Shown one piece after another: positions 9,045 through 15,500 of a stretch of 15,500 nt of DNA. Below the pieces are notes generated by a model, which saw only the letters and a program-made list of their open reading frames with translations, did no database searches and had not been told where the DNA came from. Made by a program: the position numbers and the translations under genes. The DNA comes from Glandiceps talaboti (Eukaryota; Hemichordata; Enteropneusta; Spengelidae): positions 7,358,540 through 7,374,039 of the forward strand of contig NC_135569.1 in the NCBI RefSeq assembly GCF_964340395.1. Direction: 5' to 3'. How positions within the stretch are numbered: the first letter of the stretch is position 1; the number at the start of each line of letters is the position of its first letter.

Positions 9045-9350
9045 GGCTAGGTTCAGTGTTAACAACCCACTAACTTGCTTCTAACACAGGCTAACTCGAG
9101 CATTACCCCTGAGCTAACTTTGTAATGGACTAGCTCAGTGTTAGCACCAGGTTAACTTGCTTCTAACACAGGCTAACTCGGTGTTAACTTGCCAACAGGC
9201 TAGCTCAGTGTTAACATTTGGCTAACTTGCTTCTAACACTGGGATAACTCAGCACTAACTCTGGACTAACTAGCAAACAGACTACATCAGTATTAAAACT
9301 AAGCTAACTTGCTTCTGACGCTGGGCTAGTTCAGTAATACTAACACAAAC
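9045..9350. repeat. Degenerate tandem array, 70-82 bp repeat of two half-units
   Basis: The phrase AACTTGCTTCT(A/G)AC recurs at 9072, 9154, 9224 and 9306, spaced 82, 70 and 82 bp. Between copies lies a second related phrase, (GG)CTAGCTCAGTGTTA(A/G)C or a variant, so each period is two diverged half-units of about 35-41 bp. All units share CTAAC/GTTAAC motifs. Copies are diverged, so this is an old minisatellite-like array rather than a freshly expanded one. Confidence 0.85.
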
Positions 9351-10611
9351 CTGCTACAAGCATCTCACCATGTGTTATCAAATGGAATGGTTATAATGCT
9401 TGCACATGCCCAATGTTAACACCAGACTACATGCAGCCTAATATTACCATCACCATGCTGGCAAATCAGAAAGGTATTCTGAATCTTACTTTATCTATCT
9501 ATATCAACTTATTGACATACCTAGGAAGGTCAGTCTTATCTACAATTACTTAGTTTATACTCATTATCTATTTTTGAATCACCACTTCAATAGCAAACAC
9601 GTTCCCCTATCTTTCCTCTACAATGTACAGTTATGCACAGCTTAACATTATTTCAGACTGGAAACAACACAATCATATGTTAATATCAGTGACCTTAAAA
9701 CGTGAATTTACAAAGGTCAAACTTACATGTACAATAGAATTTGAATGATGAAAAAAGACATCAAGGCTCTATGTTTACCTGCAAATTCATATATATGTAT
9801 GTTTGTATGTATGTATGCCAACTTGTAAACCTGATCAATTGTTGAAAAAAGTACACTCCTCTTTATGACAGCGGTATAACACATGCTTGATCAAAGTGCC
9901 TGCAGGAAAACAATGTTCTCGCCTGTGGGCTTGTCGCTTGACCTGAACATGCATTGTATCACATTATTCATGGTTATAATTTTTGGAAATATCTGTTATT
10001 CTATGGAATAGGGAACTTGCAAACCCGCCATGTTGAATGTTGCATCATGGGAAATGTGATAATAAATACTAATGAATTGGTATTGTAAACAATACTGTTA
10101 CATTGTTTGCAACCACGAATGGTCAATTCATAGTTTACCTTGACTATTGTGGGAGGTTTTTTTATCGGTAGCTCCAGATTAGGTAATACGATAACCTCAG
10201 ATAATCCCATAGTCCTTTGCGTCTGAGCATGCTCAGTCTGGATTGCAAGTTCCATTGAGGCCTTATTGTTTTAATAAGTTACTAGTGAAAATGTCTACTC
10301 ACACTGTGAAACATTTTCTTGGAAGTGAATCCTAATTTTCACTGACATCTCGTCATCATTATCAGGAATGTACTAACAATGATTAGTAAGTGTTTGGTGT
10401 TGAGGGGGGTGTTTATATAAATTTTAAATTTTATACAACCTTTTTTGATATCAGACAAAGATAAGTGAGTTCAAATAAATGCCAACAGTGCAGTTTCACC
10501 AGCAGAATATTCAAGTGGAGTGCACCACATCAGGTCACAAAAATCTAGTATATGACAATATAATATTACATCACAATGTACTGATATCTACGAAGGCTTA
10601 ATGAGGACACA
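9351..10611. other. Gene-free stretch with small repeats
   Basis: Nothing coding is supported. It contains a short (TATG)n run at about 9791-9819, a weak MITE candidate at 10011-10253 and a TGAGCATGCTCA palindrome at about 10225-10236. Confidence 0.5.
10011..10253. mobile_element. Possible MITE remnant with short inverted ends
   Basis: The left end GGAACTTGCAAAC (from about 10012) is the near-complement of the right end GATTGCAAGTTCC (to about 10252), with 11 consecutive matching bases. The interior includes ATGTTGCATCATGGGAAATG, a style of sequence often met in animal MITEs. No clear target-site duplication was found, so the call is tentative. Confidence 0.35.
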
Positions 10612-10919
10612 GGAGTAGTTTTTTAAAACATGTGAGTAGTTTTTTTTACCATTGGAGTAGTTGTTATTTCATGGGAGTAGTTTTTATTTCATGGGAGTAG
10701 TTCTTTTACCACGTGAGTAGTTTTTTTTACCCTGGGAATAGTTTTTATTTCATGTGAGTATTTTTTTACCATGTGAGTAGTTTTTATTACATGGGAGTAG
10801 TTTTTTTTACCATGTGAGTAGTTTTTTTTTACCATGTGAGTAGTTTTTATTTCATGTGAGTATTTTTTTTAACCAAGGGAGTAGTTTTTATTTCTTTGGA
10901 GTAGTTGTTTAAACCTGAC
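10612..10919. repeat. GAGTAG minisatellite, about 15 units of 19-23 bp
   Basis: Each unit begins (G/T)GAGTAG (two units GAGTAT, one GAATAG), followed by a T-rich stretch and then CATGG, CATGT or a variant. Two T-tract versions interleave: one pure T ending TTTACC, the other TTTTTATTTC. Unit length differs mainly in the T-tract. The array lies beyond the 3' end of the FBA gene, outside any supported exon. Confidence 0.93.
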
Positions 10920-11551
10920 AAAACACAACAAAACATGTTCTTTCCTAAATATGTAATGTATCACGAAGTATGCGTAAATGACTAAATTCTGTACATATTA
11001 TCTCTTTTCTGTTTATATACAAATGTATGTTGTAAATCATTTAAAGGGGCACAAGTTGAGTTTTATATTTTGGGTTTGATTTTTACTGCACATTTACAGA
11101 AAAAGCTACTCACAGTATTGTACTTACTGAAGCATACTTGACCATCACTTGCAATTGTCTGAACCCAAACTTGGTACTAAGATGTAACTTATAAATCATC
11201 TGATGTTGTACATTTTCATATGTATGAAACACACTGAGACAAGGCAACCCACAGATACTTTTTCTAGTGATGTCTCCATAAAGTGAAATTTCATACATAT
11301 TTACATGGTAGTGTTATGTTGTCTAGAAAACCCTTAGTATGCAATCAACTGTTCTAACAAAACCAGAGGACAACTGCAATGTCAGAGAAGGTTTTCAACG
11401 ACATTTTACATTACACAAGAATAGTTTAATCAATGTTTTATATATTGAGCATTTTTAATTTAGCATAAAAAGCTTATAAACTCAGACTGTGGCACTTTCA
11501 TTTTAACATATTTTTTCCTTTTTTGGTCTAAATATTTTACAACTGCATTCA
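10920..11551. other. 3' flank of the FBA-domain gene
   Basis: No coding exon. It should include the 3' UTR of the - strand FBA gene. ATTAAA hexamers in the sense orientation lie at 11425-11430 and 11454-11459, 90-130 nt past the stop codon. Confidence 0.5.
11454..11459 (-). promoter_or_regulatory. Possible polyadenylation signal (ATTAAA) of the FBA gene
   Basis: ATTAAA in the - strand sense about 95 nt after the stop at 11552. A second ATTAAA lies at 11425-11430, so the true signal is ambiguous, and either may be chance in AT-rich DNA. Confidence 0.3.
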
Positions 11552-11692
11552 TCATTTGGACATTTTAATCTTTACCACTGCAGCACTCATCTTGCCACCA
11601 TAATGTCCAGCCCAAAACTGTGTATCTTTGGATGCATCTTCAAATATAATACTTCTAACACCAGGACCGTAACCAGTAAATGTATGTTTCAC
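11552..11692 (-). CDS. FBA gene, terminal exon
   Basis: Too short to stand out as an open frame alone. It follows a TTTTATAG acceptor, begins VKHTFTGYGPGVRSIIFEDA and contains DTQFWAGHYGGKM, the carboxyl signature of the FBA domain. It ends SK and TGA at 11554-11552: 46 codons plus stop. Phase 0 matches the middle exon's donor, and the join EWHK/VKHTF mirrors the W(R/K)EVSHTF of homologues. Confidence 0.9.
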   Translation of the reverse strand: MKHTFTGYGPGVRSIIFEDASKDTQFWAGHYGGKMSAAVVKIKMSK

Positions 11693-13590
11693 CTATAAAA
11701 ATAAATAAAAACCAAATAAAGATGACTATACATGACAGATTTTGTGTTCAAAGTTTAGTGGTTGTCAGATGTGCATGTCAGAGAGAAGCCCTTCTTGGTA
11801 AACATGTGCATGAAAAGTCATGCAGTTCTTCCCTATCCATCACGTTGAGCTTATTTCAGTGACAATAGAGTTCACTTGGGGCAAGAGTCTTTAATAAATT
11901 TTGTAACTTTCTGCTTGGAAACAAAGTTTTGTCTGAGTATTTATAGCTACTGGCTATATTTACATAGTGTGGGACCTGTAAGCGTGTATGTTTGAATAGC
12001 TTGTGCTTTAAAGGGGAACACCAGAGAGTAACTAAAGATCTGTTTATAATCAATGAGTCATGCACAGTGATCTCCTAATTTTACTTCTAAAATGTCACCT
12101 GTACTGTCACAGCTACACAAAAGTATTTGTGTAGCTGTAATACATGATATTGTACAATAAAGCTAATCCAATCAGTGACATTGAAGTGATCATGATCAAA
12201 TCTATTTTTGTACTTAGTATATTTATCGTTACAATTGACTTCTTGTAAAATGTCGAATTATTGGTATTTTAATGATTTCCAGTGCATATATTGTTCGTCA
12301 AAGAAATACAATGAAATTCAAATGACCAGCGTGAAAGGAATATACACAACTGTGATTTTCAAGATAAACTCAATTGATTAGACCCCTGTATATAAACGAT
12401 TACACTCTTTGGAAAGTTCAATTCAAACAATCAACACTAAGTGTGGTATCTGATAACAGTAGGTCAAAAAATACAATGGCGCCAATATCTAGACTGAGTG
12501 AAGTTGATGTTTAATACTAGAATCACTATTTTTATAGACAATCTTGCAATAAAATGGATTGAACCTTAAACTGAGATTGAACACAAGACATCAATAAACA
12601 ACTACTCTCTTTGAAAAGTTGAATTCAAACAAAGAACGCCACGTATGGTATCTGATGACAGGAGGTCATCAAATACAACATGCCTTAGCTAGACTGACTG
12701 AAGTTGATGTTATCAGAATAGCTGTATACAGACCCAGACCCTAATAATTACCTCCTGTTATCAGATACCACACTTGGTGTTGATTTTTTGAATTGGACTT
12801 TCCAAAGAATGTAATTGTTTATATACAGGGGTCTTATCAATTGAGTTTATCTTGAAAATCACAGTTGTGTCTATTCCTTTCAGTTGCTCATATGAATTCG
12901 ATTGTAACATTGTTAATATTGATAAATGGTATATGACATATCTATAGACAGACTAATTTTCACACCTACCTTGTGCCATTCGGCAGCTGACCACTGAGGA
13001 GTTGTTTGGGGCCCAAATATGAAAGTATCTACAATGATATCACCTTTAGCAATGCCCCAGTCAGTTGGATCAAATACATCCTGTCCTCCATGTCTAGAAC
13101 TGACAGATGATTTAATGTCCTGAACGGAGTTGTAAGTTTTCTTGGAGAGAGAAACTCTCATCTCCCAAATACTACCACAGTCCCACCGAGCTGCATACCT
13201 AAATAATACCACAAAAACAAACAATTGGGTGATGTGTAACTCAATCTTAAAGTTGACAATTTTTTAAATTACACACTTTTACAGTAGAAAAATAAATCAT
13301 TTTGTTAGTAAAACTTGAAGATCATAATTTCCAACACTAACAAGTAACATGCATGCATGCACACATACACTGTACATACATACATACATACATACATACA
13401 TACATACATACACATGTGCACATACATACATTTGTGTACATACATACATACATACATACATACATACATACATACATACATACATACATACATACATACA
13501 TACATGTGCACATACATACACGTGTACATACATACATGTACATACATACATACATATGTACATACATACATACATACATACATACATACA

Positions 13591-13621
<31 letters not shown>

Positions 13622-13650
13622 GTGCACATACATACACATGTGTACATACA

Positions 13651-13681
<31 letters not shown>

Positions 13682-13766
13682 GTACATATGTACTGTTGTA
13701 CATGCATACATACATACATACATACATACATACATACATACATGTGCACATACATACACATGTACA

Positions 13767-13797
<31 letters not shown>

Positions 13798-14002
13798 GTA
13801 CATACATACATACATACATACATACATACATACTTACATACATACATACATACATACATGTGCACATACATACACATGTGTACGTACGTACATACATACA
13901 TACATACATACATACATACATACATACATACATACATACATACATACATACATACATGTGCACATACATACACATGTGTACATGCATGCATGCATTCACA
14001 TT

Positions 14003-14047
<45 letters not shown>

Positions 14048-14365
14048 AGTGTGTGCGTGTTTTAAATTTTATGTAGTAAATTCAGACACAGACAAATACT
14101 AATAGATTGGACCACACTTACCATTCTGATATATCAATATCAGGTCGAATTTCATCCATTACATACTCACTGCACCCTTCCTTAATCAGATCAATGACTT
14201 GAACTCTATGACACCATCCATAAGATGATGCAAAATTCTTTGTTGACGAGGTGTCCGTTTCCTCTAACATTTCAATGGGTTTTGGTTTACAACCAATATC
14301 AGAGTCCTCTACTCGCAATTGGTTTCCACCATTCATTAGAATGATCCAATCCTTCGAGACTCCAT
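11552..14365 (-). CDS. F-box-only-like protein, FBA domain exons (5' part missing)
   Basis: Codes the F-box-associated (FBA, sugar-binding jelly-roll) domain found in FBXO2/6/17/27/44. There the F-box recruits SKP1-CUL1 ubiquitin ligase and the FBA domain binds substrates, in FBXO2 and FBXO6 N-glycosylated proteins exported for ER-associated degradation. Exons 14365-14122, 13198-12970 and 11692-11552 join with matching phases (TG|G for Trp, then phase 0). Family landmarks in order: KDWIILMNGGNQLRVED, SSYGWCHRVQVIDL, MDEIRPDIDISEW, YAARWDCGSIWEMRV, HTFTGYGPGVRSIIFE, DTQFWAGHYGGKM. The last exon ends SK plus stop. No F-box is visible between 14366 and 15500, so the 5' exons lie further right, or this is an FBA-only protein. 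The segment between the WEMRV strand and the EWHKV strand is about 30 residues longer than in vertebrate homologues as I recall them. Orthology within the FBXO2/6/44 group is not resolved. Confidence 0.88.
12109..12138. repeat. Perfect 13-bp hairpin
   Basis: ACAGCTACACAAA, a 4-base loop (AGTA), then the exact complement TTTGTGTAGCTGT. It lies in the FBA intron. Function unknown. Confidence 0.88.
12306..12905. mobile_element. Foldback / long inverted repeat with a third direct copy
   Basis: The left arm (about 12306-12464) and right arm (about 12750-12905) are near-perfect complements over roughly 155 bp, with sparse substitutions. Landmarks are GTGTGGTATCTGATAACAG, CCCCTGTATATAAAC and CACAACTGTGATTTTCAAG in both arms. 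The 285-bp spacer holds a more diverged direct copy (about 12571-12720) of the left arm plus the sequence next to it (CTAGACTGA(G/C)TGAAGTTGATG occurs in both). It is most likely a foldback or MITE-type element, or nested insertions; no target duplication was identified. It lies inside the FBA gene, so the pre-mRNA should form a long duplex. Confidence 0.82.
12970..13198 (-). CDS. FBA gene, middle exon
   Basis: Starts after TATTTAG with the G that completes the Trp codon, then YAARWDCGSIWEMRVSL. It runs through an atypically long segment (RHGGQDVFDPTDWGIAKG, then IIVDTFIFGPQ) and ends QWSAAEWHK at donor AAG|GTAGGTG in phase 0. It is open throughout at 229 nt. Confidence 0.88.
13345..13998. 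repeat. (CATA)n tetranucleotide array with periodic interruptions
   Basis: About 650 bp of ACAT/CATA tetranucleotides. The interrupting module GTGCACATACATACA begins at 13416, 13506, 13622, 13744, 13860 and 13959 (spacings 90, 116, 122, 116, 99), usually followed by CATGTGTA or a variant. So the array has a larger repeat unit of (CATA)n plus one module, amplified about six times. None of the CATA or TATG codon frames contains a stop, so six frames stay open for over 200 codons; these are not genes. Confidence 0.96.
14005..14060. repeat. (GT)n microsatellite
   Basis: A GT run (clean at about 14009-14042, then TATGTGAGTGTGTGCGTG) directly after the CATA array. Together the two tracts form a nearly continuous alternating purine-pyrimidine region. 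Confidence 0.95.
14122..14365 (-). CDS. FBA gene, first visible exon
   Basis: N-terminal half of the FBA domain, from DGVSKDW to DISEW. The acceptor is taken as CAAAAG at 14366, after a T-rich stretch, because DGVSKDWIIL then aligns with the usual (GE)EGFKHWEL opening of the domain; a second AG nine bases later (before GATTGG) is possible. The donor is ATG|GTAAGTG, leaving two bases (TG) of a Trp codon. Confidence 0.82.
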
Positions 14366-14417
14366 CTTTTGATAAAATATGAATGAAAGATATCAAGTCC
14401 AGAAATGCATGTTCATT

Positions 14418-14453
14418 ATTTGTTTTGTTACGTTTTGTTTGTTTTGTTTTGTT
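14418..14453. repeat. (GTTTT)n-like low-complexity tract
   Basis: Runs of TTTTG/GTTT pentamers and tetramers just upstream of the first visible FBA exon (A/C-rich on the gene's own strand). Confidence 0.75.
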
Positions 14454-14511
14454 TACTGAAACTGTTACATATAACTTTCAAATTGTTCAATAATCCTTCT
14501 ATATGAATTAA

Positions 14512-14913
14512 ACAGTGTTGCAGCCAGCCTTTTGAAAGAGTGGGACATAGTCACGTAGTGTCGTGAGACTTTCATTTTTCTGGGTCATCATAAATATTTT
14601 TGGGACATTATAAAAAAAAACCGCCAATGGCGTTGTAGCACAGCTGTACAGTTTTTAAAAATATTTACCCATATGTTGATCCATGCTAGATATTTGCTGA
14701 ATGATTATGCAGTTGCCTATCCAACCCTGTTGTTATCTATGCAATATACGCGATCATTTGACTGTTGCTATAGGCGTGTTCATGTTGCTAAACATGTTTG
14801 CATACAATTTTAGTGTGGGTCATCTATGACCCATCACTTCCAAAATTGAGGGGGGTCAGGTCCAAAACATGTGTGTCAAATGACCCAAAAACCCCCTCTG
14901 GCTGCAACACTGT
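14512..14913. mobile_element. 402-bp MITE with 16-bp perfect TIRs and TAA target duplication
   Basis: The left end ACAGTGTTGCAGCCAG (14512-14527) is the exact reverse complement of the right end (14898-14913). Both sides are flanked by TAA (14509-14511 and 14914-14916). A 3-bp TWA duplication with short TIRs is the hallmark of PIF/Harbinger elements, and with no coding capacity this would be a non-autonomous copy. The interior carries TGGGTCAT..ATGACCCA (14816-14833) and further GGGTCA motifs. A TTAA duplication with slightly asymmetric ends is an alternative reading, so the superfamily is not certain. The perfect TIRs suggest a fairly recent insertion. Confidence 0.85.
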
Positions 14914-14939
14914 TAAATATAGTTTAACTTGACACGTTT

Positions 14940-14963
14940 TATCAATCAATCAATCAATCAATC
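14940..14963. repeat. (ATCA)n microsatellite
   Basis: Six consecutive ATCA/TCAA tetranucleotides, about 25 bp right of the MITE. Confidence 0.9.
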
Positions 14964-15420
14964 ATTCTTCACTGCATAACAACATGCCTTAACAATTTAT
15001 AAAGTCAACACAAACAACATACAGAAATTTGTGTGGATACAATGCTTTAGCAGACTGATAAGTTCTATGTATACTTCTGACATTGCACTATAACTACACT
15101 ACACTGAATTATACCATGGTTCAAGGCATGGTACTGTGATTACCAATAATGGCATATTTGTGAAAATTTGCACAATTTTTCTACGGCTTTCAAGTTATGT
15201 TCAATAAAGATATTATATATAATATATAGATGATCAGTGTATTTTATCCCCAATGCTGGTCTTCACCTGTATCAAGTAATGCTCAAAGAGTACCCTTAAG
15301 GTGTTCATTGCTCTCTACATATCCATATACCTTCTGTAAACTTTCTCCATCTACCTTGTTAAGAAACTTTGAACTAGATCTCAATGCAAGGTAAAAGCTA
15401 TAAAGACAGCAATGAATACA

Positions 15421-15449
15421 ATCACAGATAAGTAACACTTATCTGTGAT
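15421..15449. repeat. Perfect 13-bp hairpin
   Basis: ATCACAGATAAGT, a 3-base loop (AAC), then the exact complement ACTTATCTGTGAT. Each arm contains a GATA core (AGATAAG), a GATA-factor-type site, arranged as an inverted pair. No gene context supports a role. Confidence 0.85.
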
Positions 15450-15500
15450 ACAATGCACTTGAGGAGCAATGTTTCAATTCCTGGTCATCGCATTAATGTT

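Larger units (their letters stand above)
11693..12969 (-). other. FBA gene intron containing a long inverted repeat
   Basis: 1277-nt intron with GTAGGT donor and TATAG acceptor. It carries a short perfect hairpin at 12109-12138 and a three-copy repeat structure at 12306-12905. Open frames inside it have no protein resemblance. Confidence 0.85.
13199..14121 (-). other. FBA gene intron, mostly tetranucleotide satellite
   Basis: 923-nt intron (GTAAGTG donor, TATTTAG acceptor). About three quarters is (CATA)n and (GT)n simple sequence, leaving about 60 nt of ordinary DNA near the donor and about 145 nt near the acceptor. Confidence 0.88.
14366..15500 (-). other. Upstream intron or flank of the FBA gene
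   Basis: No F-box or linker exon was recognised on the - strand. It contains a GTTTT-rich tract at about 14418-14453, a MITE at 14512-14913, an (ATCA)n run at about 14940-14963 and a perfect hairpin at 15421-15449. A splice-bounded open stretch at about 15331-15397 (- strand) was considered and not accepted. Confidence 0.55.

Noticed and set aside
10001-10255. 84-codon - strand frame
   Set aside because: It coincides with the candidate MITE and shows no protein similarity that I recognise.
11110-11298. 62-codon - strand frame past the FBA stop codon
   Set aside because: Lies in 3' flank, has no domain, and the FBA protein already ends properly at 11552.
11680-12065. Frames of 60-69 codons in the FBA intron
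   Set aside because: Intronic position, no homology, no splice sites that would keep the FBA frame.
13297-14076. Six overlapping open frames of 176-239 codons on both strands (Tyr-Ile-His-Thr or Met-Tyr-Val-Cys repeats)
   Set aside because: They are translations of the (CATA)n/(GT)n satellite, which contains no stop codon in any frame. The region is an intron flanked by confirmed FBA splice sites.
15331-15397. Possible extra FBA exon on the - strand (acceptor CTGTCTTTATAG, donor CAGAAG|GTATAT, open in one frame)
   Set aside because: The translation (FYLALRSSSKFLNKVDGE...) resembles neither an F-box nor the FBXO linker, the donor is weak and the phase cannot be tested.

Overview
This is a eukaryotic, AT-rich, intron-containing and repeat-rich window, almost certainly from an invertebrate animal. 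The evidence is spliced genes with canonical GT..AG junctions, a microsomal CYP2-type cytochrome P450, an F-box-associated (FBA) domain gene, a tRNA-like SINE, a MITE with terminal inverted repeats, and many micro- and minisatellites. A marine deuterostome (amphioxus or hemichordate-like) or a lophotrochozoan fits best, but the species cannot be named from the sequence. There is no prokaryotic signal: no operons, ribosome binding sites, CRISPR arrays or rRNA, and no intact tRNA gene was seen.

Left part (1-5534): two P450 genes lie tail to tail. On the + strand only the last exon of one gene is present (382-572). It opens inside the haem-binding motif and the rest of the gene lies left of the window. 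On the - strand a complete three-exon P450 runs 5402 -> 2605. Its joined reading frame is 1539 nt (512 aa) and carries every hallmark: N-terminal anchor, PPGP hinge, WxxxR, AGTDTT, ExxR and FSMGSRDCLG. The two terminal exons are clearly paralogous and share the same phase-1 intron position. The 2 kb between the genes holds a degenerate SINE (about 640-950) and an (AC)n tract.

Middle (5535-11551): about 6 kb with no gene I can support. It contains poly-G runs, a (GAT)n microsatellite, a degenerate GTTAAC-rich tandem array (9045-9350), a weak MITE candidate (10011-10253), a 15-unit GAGTAG minisatellite (10612-10919) and several perfect palindromes.

Right part (11552-15500): the 3' half of an FBA-domain (F-box-only, FBXO2/6/44-like) gene on the - strand. 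Three exons join with compatible phases: 14365-14122, 13198-12970 and 11692-11552. The F-box itself must lie upstream, probably beyond the window. Its introns are full of structured DNA. One holds a long inverted repeat with about 155-bp arms plus a third, direct copy. The next holds about 650 bp of (CATA)n with a superimposed 90-122 bp periodicity, followed by (GT)n. Upstream of the first visible exon is a 402-bp MITE with perfect 16-bp TIRs and a TAA target duplication.

The P450 and FBA genes have no evident joint function; they are neighbours on a chromosome. I found no convincing new multi-gene system. The most unusual content is the intronic repeat architecture, an FBA domain about 30 residues longer than usual, and the intron-poor CYP2 structure.
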